Below are positions 17,300-26,615 of a DNA stretch of 64,000 nt, one piece after another; the stretch's first letter is position 1, and every line of letters starts with the position of its first letter. Below the pieces are notes generated by a model, which saw nothing but the letters and a program-made list of their open reading frames with translations, was not told the DNA's origin and made no database searches. Location of the stretch: positions 1 through 64,000 of the forward strand of contig NZ_PGFZ01000003.1 of assembly GCF_002923755.1 (NCBI RefSeq), given 5' to 3'. Both the position numbers and the translations under genes were made by a program. The stretch is from Methylovulum psychrotolerans (GTDB lineage Bacteria > Pseudomonadota > Gammaproteobacteria > Methylococcales > Methylomonadaceae).

Positions 17300-17563
17300 T
17301 TAGCTGGCGGCGCTGTCATCGGTGGCTGGAGTGCTGGCTTCGCTGGCGGCAGCGTCGCAAGTGCTTTTACCCATACCCGCATAAGCAGGGCAAAAACCGC
17401 TAAAACCTGTGCCGACCAACACTAAGCCAACTAACAATAAAGCAATTTGGGCGGTGAATACGGACACAACGAGCAAGCCTGCGCCTGCGTATAAACGGTA
17501 TTTTTTCTCTTTTTCACCGACGTTGTGTTCAAATTTGAGCATACGTTTAAAATCAAAACTCAT
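17300..17563 (-). CDS. DUF2892 (YgaP-type) small membrane protein
   Basis: An 87-residue protein. NVGEKEKKYRLYAG leads into two hydrophobic helices (about 27-62) and a GFCPAYAGMG segment with a conserved Cys, as in the inner-membrane part of YgaP. The tail is Ala/Ser/Thr-rich. No rhodanese domain is attached. Function is unknown. It is transcribed divergently from uvrD. Confidence 0.75.
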   Translation of the reverse strand: MSFDFKRMLKFEHNVGEKEKKYRLYAGAGLLVVSVFTAQIALLLVGLVLVGTGFSGFCPAYAGMGKSTCDAAASEASTPATDDSAAS

Positions 17564-17680
17564 CTGAAAATCCTCTCTCTATGTAGTTGTTATTTCTATT
17601 GCCAGCAATAGGTTATGGCTCATAAGAGCCGGATCAAATATACACAGCTCCCAAAATTCTGCAAGCGATATAAATTTATT

Positions 17681-19858
17681 ATGGACGTAACGACAATCAT
17701 CGACCCCTTAAATGACGCGCAACGCCAAGCCGTCACTGCCCCTTCCAAGGCCATGCTAATTTTGGCGGGCGCGGGTAGCGGCAAAACCCGTGTGCTAGTC
17801 CACCGCATTGCCTGGCAGATTGAAGTGGAAGGCCTGTCGCCGCAAAGCATCTTGGCGGTGACGTTCACCAACAAGGCGGCGCGGGAAATGCGCAGCCGTA
17901 TCGAAACCCTGCTCAATGTCTCGGCACACAGCATGTGGATAGGCACCTTCCATGGCATAGCCCACCGCCTGTTGCGCCGCCATGCCGCCGATGCCAAATT
18001 GCCCGACACCTTTCAGGTGATGGACAGCGCCGACCAATTGCGGGTCATTAAACGGGTGCTGGCCGCATTAAATTATGACGAGGCCAAATGGCCCGCCAAA
18101 CAAGTGCAATGGCATATCAACGCCCAAAAAGACGAGGGTATCCGCGCCCGCCATGGTTTAGAGACCGGGGACGTGTACCAACGCACCATGCTGCGGATTT
18201 ACCGCGCTTACGAAGAGCTGTGCGACCGCTCCGGCTTGGTCGATTTTGCCGAACTGTTGTTGCGCGTCCATGAATTATGGCGCGATAACCCCGCTATTTT
18301 GGCACATTATCAGCAACGCTTCCAGCAAGTCCACGTTGATGAGTTTCAAGACACCAACACCATTCAATACGCGTGGCTGCGCCTGTTGACCCAAGAGAGC
18401 AATAATCTGTTTGTGGTCGGCGACGACGACCAATCCATTTACGGCTGGCGCGGTGCGAAAATTGAAAACATTTACGGCTTCCAGCAGCATTACCCCGACC
18501 ACGAAGTCATTAAACTGGAACAAAATTACCGCTCCACAGGCAACATCCTCAGCGCCGCCAATAAGATTATCGCCAATAACAACGGGCGCATGGGCAAAGA
18601 GCTATGGACGGAAGCCGGGCGCGGCGAACCTATCCTGTTATACACCGCCTTTAACGAACAGGACGAGGCGTATTTTGTCGTCGAACGTATCCGCGCTTGG
18701 GCGGAAGCGGGTAATGCCCGCAACGGTTGCGCCATATTATACCGCTCCAACGCCCAATCCCGGCAATTTGAAGAACGCCTGATGCAAGCCGCCATCCCCT
18801 ACCGGGTCTATGGCGGCCTGCGCTTTTTCGACCGCGCCGAAATCAAAACCGCCTTGGCGTACTTGCGCCTGCTCGCCAACCGCCATGACGATGCCTCGTT
18901 CGAGCGGATTATCAACACCCCCACGCGGGGCATCGGCGCGAAAGCCTTAGACGACATCCGCGCCCTGGCGCGTAGCGATAACCAATCGCTGTGGGCGGCG
19001 GCGATTGCCTTGCTACAAAGCGGGCAACAGGCGGCGCGTGCCGCCAATGCCCTGAGCGGGTTTTTAATGCTGATTAAAAAACTCGCCGAACAGGCCGAAG
19101 CCTTGCCGCTGCATGAAAAGGTCAAAGTGGTTTTGGAAAAAAGTGGCTTGCGGGATTATTATGCCAAGGATACCGCCAATAAAGGCGAGGAAAAAGTCGA
19201 GAACTTGGATGAGCTGGTCAACGCCGCCCGCCATTTTGACTTGGCGGTACTGCCCGCCGATGAGGATAATTTTAGCCCCTTAGATCGGTTTTTGGCCCAC
19301 GCGGCCTTAGAGTCCGGCGACATGCAGGCCGAGGATTTCGACGACTGCGTGCAATTGATGACGCTGCATTCCGCCAAAGGCTTGGAATTTAAGCTGGTGT
19401 TTCTGGTCGGGCTGGAAGAAGGCCTGTTCCCCTCGCAACAATCCGTCGACGACATTGCCCGCTTAGAAGAAGAGCGGCGCTTGTGTTATGTCGGCATCAC
19501 CCGCGCCATGGAACAGCTTTATATCACCTACAGCGAATCCCGGCAGCTCTATGGCCGCGAAAGCTACCCGAAACCGTCCCGGTTCTTGCGCGAAATCCCT
19601 GCTGACACTATCCAAGAAGTGCGGCTGCGGGCGCAAATCACCCGCCCGGTGACGACCGTCAACATCGCCGCCAAACCGGCTTTATTGACTGAAAGCAACC
19701 ATTTTCAGGCTGGGCAAACCGTGCGCCATGAAAAGTTTGGGGTCGGGCGGATTTTGCAAAGTGAGGGCGAAGGTAAGCATGAGCGGGTGCAGGTTAAATT
19801 TGCCGAGGGGGTTAAGTGGTTGATGTTGAGTTATGCTAAGTTGGAGTTGGTTAAATAA
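17681..19858 (+). CDS. uvrD: DNA helicase II UvrD
   Basis: A 725-residue superfamily 1A 3'-5' helicase, close to E. coli UvrD in length (720). Walker A GAGSGKT is at 30-36, motif II is VDEFQDTN, and GDDDQSIYGWRG, LEQNYRST, TLHSAKGLEF and YVGITRAM are all present. The C-terminal tail ends in a small Tudor-like domain (GQTVRHEKFGVGRI). It unwinds DNA in nucleotide excision and mismatch repair. The ATG at 17681 starts MDVTTIIDPLNDAQRQAV, which fits the family; an in-frame ATG 22 codons upstream gives an atypical extension. Confidence 0.95.
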   Translation: MDVTTIIDPLNDAQRQAVTAPSKAMLILAGAGSGKTRVLVHRIAWQIEVEGLSPQSILAVTFTNKAAREMRSRIETLLNVSAHSMWIGTFHGIAHRLLRRHAADAKLPDTFQVMDSADQLRVIKRVLAALNYDEAKWPAKQVQWHINAQKDEGIRARHGLETGDVYQRTMLRIYRAYEELCDRSGLVDFAELLLRVHELWRDNPAILAHYQQRFQQVHVDEFQDTNTIQYAWLRLLTQESNNLFVVGDDDQSIYGWRGAKIENIYGFQQHYPDHEVIKLEQNYRSTGNILSAANKIIANNNGRMGKELWTEAGRGEPILLYTAFNEQDEAYFVVERIRAWAEAGNARNGCAILYRSNAQSRQFEERLMQAAIPYRVYGGLRFFDRAEIKTALAYLRLLANRHDDASFERIINTPTRGIGAKALDDIRALARSDNQSLWAAAIALLQSGQQAARAANALSGFLMLIKKLAEQAEALPLHEKVKVVLEKSGLRDYYAKDTANKGEEKVENLDELVNAARHFDLAVLPADEDNFSPLDRFLAHAALESGDMQAEDFDDCVQLMTLHSAKGLEFKLVFLVGLEEGLFPSQQSVDDIARLEEERRLCYVGITRAMEQLYITYSESRQLYGRESYPKPSRFLREIPADTIQEVRLRAQITRPVTTVNIAAKPALLTESNHFQAGQTVRHEKFGVGRILQSEGEGKHERVQVKFAEGVKWLMLSYAKLELVK

Positions 19859-19984
19859 ATCCCCCGCTAAAACCCGTTAACCCAAAACGTTCAATAAGCC
19901 ATAACCCTACTGGTAAAGCAGCTCCAAAGCTATGGCCTAACTGATAAATAAAGCGTTTTGCCAAACACAGCCCTGTTTTACCGC

Positions 19985-21688
19985 TTACAGAACATGGACA
20001 ATGCCAGGGTCTACACCGATTAACTGTAAATCGGCGCTGGTGTTATGGGCGAAGAAAAGCTGTTGGGTGACAGCACCGTTATGGACAATATCCAACTCCA
20101 CACCGGAAGGGCCGTAGGCTTTTTCATTAATGCTATCGCCGCTTAAGTCTATCAATGACAAGTTAAGGCCGCTGATGTGGGCGTTAACCACCAGCGGGAT
20201 TTTCAATAAGGTCGGCTCCAGTTCTATCTGGGCGTTCTGCACCCCGCTTAAGTCCAAACCGTTAATGACATTGGCGGCGGCTTTGATGGATAGCAGATAA
20301 GGCGAACTTATGGTATCCAGCACGGCCATGCTATGGGCGGCTTGCAAGCCGCTTAGGGTCAGGGTCGGCGTTCCGGCATCGGTCAGGGTAATGCCGGACA
20401 ACTTGTCCGCATGGCTGGCCAGATCATTTAGCTTGGCATAGACATGCGCGGCGGTGTCAGTGACGGCAATGGCGGTGACGTGGCTGTCAGCCGCAGCTTG
20501 GGCGACATGGGCGGCAGTTTCGCCGCTGAGACTTAAGTGATAGGCGGTGCTGATTTTGGCTAACGTCGCCGCGTCATGGGCGTATTGCTTGGCGGTAATG
20601 GCTACGGTGGCTGTGCCGCTGTCGGTGAGCGTGATGCTGTCAATTTGCCCAGTCAGCCCTTGTAGCTTGTTAAGGCTGGCAACGATATGTTGGGCTGTGT
20701 CATTGATGACGAACTGTGTGACAAAGGAAAAAGGCGGCTGTAGCTTAGGAGCCAGTACCAAAAAGTCGGTGGCATTGATAGTAATGTTACCAAAGTCAGA
20801 AAGCCATACCGCAACCAAGTGCTTACCCAAACTAACCATAGCCGCAGCATCGGCGGCAAAAGTGCTAATTGATTCCACCACGCCGACCGGTAGGGCGGTG
20901 ATGCCTTCTTTGGCCAATTGGGTCGCCTCCCCTATAGAAGATAACACCATAATATGTTCTAATGGAAAAAACTCCCTGCCAGAGACTTGGGAAATGACCG
21001 TGCCATCTGACAAGATTAGCTCATTTACTTCGGCAATATTGGCGCTTATTTTAGCGGCATGGGCATTAATCGCCGCCGCACTGTCTTTAATGTTGAAATT
21101 GGAATAAACGCCACTAGTAATTTTAGGCCCTAGAACAAGAAAACTAGCGACATCGGTCTCAATGGGGCTATAGTCTGTAATGAATACGGAAGCCAGTTGC
21201 TTCCCTAGTTTGGCTAGGGTTGTCGCATTGGCGGAAATGACAGCGGCATTTTCATAAACGCCAAGCGGCACAGTGATGCCTTCCTGAGCTAACGTTATCA
21301 CATCCTCTATGCCAAACGTTAATGCGTGTAGGACTTCGGTTCCTCCCAATGTGATTTGAAACACTTTCCCGTCGGGTAGGGTCAAGCCACTGACTTGATA
21401 ACCAGCAACCAAATCTGCGGCATGGCTGTTAATCGCCCGCACAGTATCTTTGATGTTGAAGCCTAGGTAAGTGCCTTTGGGGGCTAAGGCTAGATAGTCG
21501 TCGACATTGGCAGTAATGGCGTTATTATCGGTAGCGGTTAGATGAGTCAGTTGTGCACCCATTTTGGCCAACGCATCCGCATTGGCGGAAATATTGGTGC
21601 TACTGTCCTGCACAAGGAAAGGGCTGGTCGAGGTTTTGGCAAACGCCAACGCGGCGGCGACAGTTAAAACAGGGGATTGTGACGGCAT
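19985..21688 (-). CDS. Repeat-rich putative surface or secreted protein, copy 1
   Basis: A 567-residue acidic protein of repeats of roughly 120 residues. Each carries a core like DSSTNISANADALAKMGAQL, then a Thr/Asn/Ala-rich segment, ALAPK, and AINSHAADL. The last 240 or so residues use shorter repeats (DTAAHVYAKLNDL, SGITLTDAG) and end in a conserved tail (GVELDIVHNGA, FFAHNTSADLQL). There is no Sec signal, so export by type I secretion is possible. It starts MPSQSPVLTVAAALAFAKT after a GGAG site. It is a shorter paralogue of the next gene upstream, with an almost identical C-terminal third. Similar repeats occur in large bacterial surface proteins. Function is unknown. Confidence 0.75.
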   Translation of the reverse strand: MPSQSPVLTVAAALAFAKTSTSPFLVQDSSTNISANADALAKMGAQLTHLTATDNNAITANVDDYLALAPKGTYLGFNIKDTVRAINSHAADLVAGYQVSGLTLPDGKVFQITLGGTEVLHALTFGIEDVITLAQEGITVPLGVYENAAVISANATTLAKLGKQLASVFITDYSPIETDVASFLVLGPKITSGVYSNFNIKDSAAAINAHAAKISANIAEVNELILSDGTVISQVSGREFFPLEHIMVLSSIGEATQLAKEGITALPVGVVESISTFAADAAAMVSLGKHLVAVWLSDFGNITINATDFLVLAPKLQPPFSFVTQFVINDTAQHIVASLNKLQGLTGQIDSITLTDSGTATVAITAKQYAHDAATLAKISTAYHLSLSGETAAHVAQAAADSHVTAIAVTDTAAHVYAKLNDLASHADKLSGITLTDAGTPTLTLSGLQAAHSMAVLDTISSPYLLSIKAAANVINGLDLSGVQNAQIELEPTLLKIPLVVNAHISGLNLSLIDLSGDSINEKAYGPSGVELDIVHNGAVTQQLFFAHNTSADLQLIGVDPGIVHVL

Positions 21689-21893
21689 AAATTTCGCTCC
21701 AAGGCGTAAGGTGGCTGGGATGTTTGCACACTACCGCACGCCAACGCTTTAGGCCGGGTAATATACCGCTGCTTTGCTTAACTTAACCGTTACCGCACTT
21801 GCCTCCCCTCTAGTTGGCGGGTTCAGCAAGCATGATAAAAATCGTCAAAATGATTACACAAGGTTTGCAAGCCGTCAACCCGGCTTGCCCGCC
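21689..21893. repeat. Duplicated upstream region, copy 1 (partner of 24750-24965)
   Basis: The DNA before copy 1 and copy 2 of the repeat-protein genes is similar over about 200 bases. Shared blocks are the GGAG site, 'gctgggatgtttgc', 'cgctgctttgctta' and 'gcaagccgtcaa'. The gene duplication therefore included the promoter region. Confidence 0.6.
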
Positions 21894-21902
21894 CTATATC
21901 CC

Positions 21903-24749
21903 TTACAACACATGAATAATGGTAGGGTCTACCCCAAGCAACTGCAAATCGGCACTGGTATTATGGGCGAAGAAAAGCTGCCCGACGGTTGCGCCGTTAT
22001 GGATAATATCCAGCTCCACACCGGATGGGCCATAAGCTGTTTCGTTAATTGTATCGCCGCTGAGGTCTATCAGCGACAGGTTAAGGCTGTTGATATGGGT
22101 GTTAACCACTAGCGGGATTTTCAATAAGGTCGGCTCCAGTTCTATCTGGGCGTTCTGCACCCCGCTTAAGTCTAAATTGTTAATGGCATTAGCGGAAGCC
22201 TTGATTGATAGCAGATAAGGTGAGCTTATGGCATCCAGCACGGCCATACTATGGGCGGCTTGCAGGCCATTCAGTGTCAGGGTCGGCGTTCCGGCATCGG
22301 TCAGGGTAATGCCGGACAGCTTGTCCGCATGGCTGGCCAGATCATTGAGCTTGGCATAGACATGAGCGGCGGTGTCGGTGACGGCAATGGCGGTGACGTG
22401 GCTGTCAGCCGCAGCTTGGGCGACATGGGCGGCGGTTTCGCCGTTGAGGCTCAAGTGGTAAGCGGTGCTGAGCTTGGCTAACGTCGCCGAGTCATGGGTG
22501 TATTGCTTGGCGGTAATGGCTAAGGTGGGTGTGCCGCTGTCGGTGAAGGTGATGCCGTCGATTTGCCCCTCCAGCGTTTGCAGTTGGTTAAGGCTGGCGG
22601 CGATATGTTGGGCCGTGTCGTTGATGGTGACATAAAGGGTATTAGAGCTATCGATCAATGCCTTAGGAACTAATGCGAAAAAGTCGGCGGTATTGATGGT
22701 AATGGGGGTCTCATCATAGATAACATTAAGAGAGACCAAGTGCTTGCCTAATTGCGCTAGCGCGTGGGCATTAACAGAGATATTGGAGCTGAAATCTTGT
22801 ACATCCACCGATATGGCAGTAATGCCTTCTTGGGTTAATTTGGCCGCATTTTGGGCATCCATTTCTGTAGTCGGCCAGCCTAGCGGCGGGAAAAAATGCG
22901 AAGATTCAATAACGACCCCATCAGATAGGATTAGGCTATCAACTTGGCTGACATGGGCGGCCATTTTCGCGGCATGGGCGTTAATGTTGGCAACCGAGTC
23001 TTTGATGCTGAAATAGACATTGAAGCCCGCATTTTTCGGTGCCAACACAATAAAATCGGCAGCATTGACGGTAATGGGCTGGAAGATGTCAGAAACGACA
23101 ACTGAAACCAACTGCGCCCCCATTTTTGCTAAAGTATTAGCGTTAGCGGAAATATTGTCGGCACTGTCTATTACATTGATTGGTAGCTTTATGCCCTCCT
23201 GAACTAATTTGACGGTATCCGCCGCATTAAAATACAAGGCGTGATCGCTATTTTGATTGTCACCTTGATAAACGCTGCCATCAGGCAAAGTCAGGCTGTT
23301 GATTTGATAGCTAAACGCAAGCAAATCGGCGGCATGGGCATTAATGGCCTGTACCGAATCTTCGATGTTAAAATAGGCATCGATCTTGGGTGCTAAGGCA
23401 AGAAAGTCAGCGACATTGGCGGTAATACCGTTAGTATCAGTTGCTTCGAGTTTGACAAGTTGCCCACCTATTTGCACCAGCGCATCGGCATTGGCACTAA
23501 TATTGGCACTACTGTCATAAACCGCGACAGACAGCGCGGTGATACCTTCCTGATACAGTTTGATGGCATCAGCGGCATCGAAAAACGCCGGGGCAATGGG
23601 GAAAGAAAATGGCACGTTCATGGCGTGCAGTACACTGCCATCCGGTAAAATCAAGCTGCTGAATGTACCCTGTTGGTTTAGCGTGGCGGCAAAGGCATTA
23701 ATGTTTTGCGGCGTATCCTTGATGTTGAAATATTCCATACGATAAGCATAAGATGCTCCTTCAACGAACGTTTTGCCTACTAAAGCAGAATATGTGGCGG
23801 CAGTCGTTGTCAAACCATCCGTATCGCTATCCAATATCTCAATAAGTTGTGAGCCTAAAGCCGCCAGCACATCGGCATTGGCGGAAATATTGACGCTGCT
23901 GTCCGAAACGGTGATCGGCAAAGAGGTAATGCCTTCGTGGGCTAGGCTTACAGCGGATTGTGCCGTTAAATCCATTGATGCGGAGTAAGGATAAACTTGT
24001 CCAAGATATGTTGCGGATAAATTGGATGGGATAACAGTACCATCTGGTAAGATTAAGCTATTGATGACGCTAAAATTAGCTGTAAATACTGTGGCATTGA
24101 TTGCTGCTACCGTGTCCTTGATGTTTAAAAGCACTACGGAAGAGCCGGTGCTAGATTGGTTGAAGATTCGGTGCGTAGCTAACGCGATAAAATCGGTGGC
24201 GGTAGTATAGATAGTCGCACCGTCAGTGCTATAAATCGCGCCAAAATGCGAATTGCTCATAGCAAGCAATTTTGCCAAGCCATCTGCATTGGCTGTGATA
24301 TTGGCGCTGCTATCGAAAACGTTTACGTTTATATTTACGCCTTCTGCCACCAATTTAGCGGCTTGATTTGCGCGAATGACTATCATGCCGCCACCTTTGG
24401 CGTGAGAAAATGCGATGACCGAGTTATCCGGTAAGATCAGGCTATTGATGTTGTAATACAAAGGTGCCGCAAGTGCCGAATTAATGGCTTGGCTGTTGTC
24501 TTGAATATTGAAATAAGTCTTGTGATACCAGGGTATTTTCGGGGCTAAGGCGAGAAAGTCGGCGGCATTAGTGGTGATGCCGTTGGTATCGGTATCATCA
24601 ATTTCAAGCAATTGCCCCGCCAGTTTTACCAACGCATCCGCATTAGCCCCAATATTGGCGCTACTGTCCTGCACAATGAAGGGGCTGGTTGACGTTTTGG
24701 CAAACACCAACGCGTCAGCGACGGTTAAGATAGGGATAACTGAAGACAT
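21903..24749 (-). CDS. Repeat-rich putative surface or secreted protein, copy 2 (long)
   Basis: A 948-residue version of the preceding family. It has about six repeats of the NISANADAL...FLALAPK...AINAHAADL type and the same C-terminal third and tail as copy 1. I set the start at 24749 (MSSVIPILTVADALVFAKT), aligned with copy 1 and placed 8 bases after GGAG; the frame is open 14 codons further upstream. No signal peptide is seen. The two genes are tandem and separated by about 215 bases, and repeat number accounts for their size difference. Type I secretion and a surface role are inference. Confidence 0.75.
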   Translation of the reverse strand: MSSVIPILTVADALVFAKTSTSPFIVQDSSANIGANADALVKLAGQLLEIDDTDTNGITTNAADFLALAPKIPWYHKTYFNIQDNSQAINSALAAPLYYNINSLILPDNSVIAFSHAKGGGMIVIRANQAAKLVAEGVNINVNVFDSSANITANADGLAKLLAMSNSHFGAIYSTDGATIYTTATDFIALATHRIFNQSSTGSSVVLLNIKDTVAAINATVFTANFSVINSLILPDGTVIPSNLSATYLGQVYPYSASMDLTAQSAVSLAHEGITSLPITVSDSSVNISANADVLAALGSQLIEILDSDTDGLTTTAATYSALVGKTFVEGASYAYRMEYFNIKDTPQNINAFAATLNQQGTFSSLILPDGSVLHAMNVPFSFPIAPAFFDAADAIKLYQEGITALSVAVYDSSANISANADALVQIGGQLVKLEATDTNGITANVADFLALAPKIDAYFNIEDSVQAINAHAADLLAFSYQINSLTLPDGSVYQGDNQNSDHALYFNAADTVKLVQEGIKLPINVIDSADNISANANTLAKMGAQLVSVVVSDIFQPITVNAADFIVLAPKNAGFNVYFSIKDSVANINAHAAKMAAHVSQVDSLILSDGVVIESSHFFPPLGWPTTEMDAQNAAKLTQEGITAISVDVQDFSSNISVNAHALAQLGKHLVSLNVIYDETPITINTADFFALVPKALIDSSNTLYVTINDTAQHIAASLNQLQTLEGQIDGITFTDSGTPTLAITAKQYTHDSATLAKLSTAYHLSLNGETAAHVAQAAADSHVTAIAVTDTAAHVYAKLNDLASHADKLSGITLTDAGTPTLTLNGLQAAHSMAVLDAISSPYLLSIKASANAINNLDLSGVQNAQIELEPTLLKIPLVVNTHINSLNLSLIDLSGDTINETAYGPSGVELDIIHNGATVGQLFFAHNTSADLQLLGVDPTIIHVL

Positions 24750-24965
24750 GAATTCGCTCCAAGGCATAAGATGGCTGGGATGTTTGCGCACTACCCGGAA
24801 CTCAACGCTTTAAGCCGGGTAGTCTGCCGCTGCTTTGCTTAACCGTACCGCGCTTACCGCAACCGCCCAAAGTGGCTGGTTTTAAGGCTCAGTTTTAGCA
24901 AGCGGGATACAACTTTTTAAGATTATTACACGCGGTTTCGCAAGCCGTCAATTTGGCTTAGCCAT
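24750..24965. repeat. Duplicated upstream region, copy 2
   Basis: Partner of 21689-21893. It fills most of the 24750-25061 spacer, where no gene is evident. The likely promoter of the long repeat-protein gene lies here. Confidence 0.6.
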
Positions 24966-25061
24966 TTACCTGGCCTGTGCCGCTTAGGCAAGCGACTAAA
25001 AACAACAAAAACAATTGGATAGCCGCAAGCCTACCTTAACGGACAACCTCAACCGCCTTTT

Positions 25062-25937
25062 CTACCCGACCATTGCCGCCCGATACTGCAAAGGCCAATC
25101 CCGATAATTAAACACCTGCCCCTGCTCCCTGACCGTCGCGATTCCGCCACCTAAAGACACCTCGGCGAACACCCATTGCACGGCGTTCAGCTCGCCTACC
25201 GCCAAGACCCCGTTATCGGGGAAGCCCCTATCGACCGGGGTGTATATGGCGGATGCGCCGATATTAATATCGACGGCTTCCGACCACGGCGCTAGACCGA
25301 CTAAGCAGGACTGCACGACATAGCACTGGTTCTCTAAAGCGCGGGCTTGGCAACCGATTTTAACCCGATGATACCCCGCTAAGGTGTCGGTGCAACTGGG
25401 CACTAAAATCAATTCCGCGCCCGCTTCGGCCTGTTGCCGTGCTAAGATCGGAAACTCGCTGTCGTAGCAGATATTAACCGCCAATTTGCCATAAGGGCTG
25501 GCGAACACTTTCAGTTCGGTGCCGCTGTTGATGAACCAATGCTCGTTTTCAAAGCGCGTCATCATCAGCTTATCCTGATAGTCGATGCTGCCGTCGGCAA
25601 AAAACAAATAGGCGCGGTTACGGTATTCGCCGGACGCTTGTTTGACCGGAAACGTCCCGGCTTGGATCAGGCAACCGTACTGTTGCGCCAACGCCTTAAA
25701 CAGTGCCAGAAAAGCGTCGTGCAGGGTCTGCATGGCCTCCAATTGCTTGCTCAGCGACTGATAGACCGCCTCTCCGAACAGGGAGGCCAGTTCCATGCTG
25801 GCATATTCAGGGAACAGCAGGATTTTTGCCCCCTGTTCGGCGGCATCCGCTACCCAGCGGCGGCTTTTGTCCTGATAGGCTTGCCAGTCGGCAAGAAAGC
25901 TGATGTCGTATTGGGCGGTGGCGATTTTAACGTTCAT
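25062..25937 (-). CDS. Carbon-nitrogen hydrolase (nitrilase superfamily)
   Basis: A 291-residue enzyme with the Glu-Lys-Cys triad of the nitrilase superfamily: Glu44 in LLFPEYASME, Lys124 in YQDKLMMTRFE and Cys158 in VNICYDSEFP. These enzymes hydrolyse amides or nitriles. The gene overlaps the upstream GNAT gene by 11 bases. In Bacillus YhcX the same two activities are fused in one protein in the same order, which supports joint function. The substrate is unknown. Confidence 0.85.
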   Translation of the reverse strand: MNVKIATAQYDISFLADWQAYQDKSRRWVADAAEQGAKILLFPEYASMELASLFGEAVYQSLSKQLEAMQTLHDAFLALFKALAQQYGCLIQAGTFPVKQASGEYRNRAYLFFADGSIDYQDKLMMTRFENEHWFINSGTELKVFASPYGKLAVNICYDSEFPILARQQAEAGAELILVPSCTDTLAGYHRVKIGCQARALENQCYVVQSCLVGLAPWSEAVDINIGASAIYTPVDRGFPDNGVLAVGELNAVQWVFAEVSLGGGIATVREQGQVFNYRDWPLQYRAAMVG

Positions 25938-26526
25938 GTTTCAACCAAAAAGTCATGGGTTTGGCGGTTTCCTCGGCATCGTCCAAGTCTTTCCACAGAT
26001 AGCTGGTATGCAGTTCGGGGTGTTTGACATAGCCGCGTTTGTTCCAGAAATTATCCAGCGGCACATAATTGGCGGTGCGGCGCGGATGGTCGGCAGGGCG
26101 TTCGACACAGCAGAAAGTGATATGCTTAAAGCCACCCAAATAGTCGGCATGGGCTTCGCGCTCTTCAAAAAACCGCACACCAATGCCTAGGCCGCGATAG
26201 TTTTTGTCCAGCACCGATTCGCTGCAATAAAACACCTCGGTTAAATCGTAACCGTTGTCTAAAAAAGGCCGCTGGAGTTCCGGCGTTTCGTCGCGCATCG
26301 GCAGGGCGGTAGACGCGCCGACCACTTTCTCGCCATTCAACGCTAAGACAATAACGCTGGACGGGTTATTGATATAGGTTTGCAGGTATTTTTGTTCATA
26401 GTCCAAGGTGCCGTCGTACAGATACGGGAAATCGCGGAACACTTCAATGCGCAACCGCGCCAAATCGGGGATAAAAGGGATTAACGCCGCTCCGCTGTAG
26501 CGTTGAATATGGATCTTGGGGGCCAT
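25927..26526 (-). CDS. GNAT family N-acetyltransferase
   Basis: A 199-residue protein with acetyl-CoA-site features: VVGASTALPM, a DKNYRGLGIGVRFFEE loop of the R/Q-x-x-G-x-G/A type, and CCVERPADHP. I chose the ATG at 26526 because AGGAGG ends 6 bases before it; earlier in-frame ATGs overlap or precede that site. It is first in a two-gene operon with the nitrilase-like gene (11-base overlap) and corresponds to the N-terminal half of YhcX-type fusions. The acceptor is unknown. Confidence 0.8.
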   Translation of the reverse strand: MAPKIHIQRYSGAALIPFIPDLARLRIEVFRDFPYLYDGTLDYEQKYLQTYINNPSSVIVLALNGEKVVGASTALPMRDETPELQRPFLDNGYDLTEVFYCSESVLDKNYRGLGIGVRFFEEREAHADYLGGFKHITFCCVERPADHPRRTANYVPLDNFWNKRGYVKHPELHTSYLWKDLDDAEETAKPMTFWLKHER

Positions 26527-26615
26527 TGCCATCCTCCTAAGCAAAACGGGCATTTTAGCCGAATTGGCGGGGATTTGCGTGGTTTGTGTTGGGATTTTGA
26601 GGGCGGAAGGCGGCC

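Noticed and set aside
21903-24749. Regularly spaced repeats resembling a CRISPR array
   Set aside because: The repeats are about 360 bases apart, in frame, and encode protein repeats.
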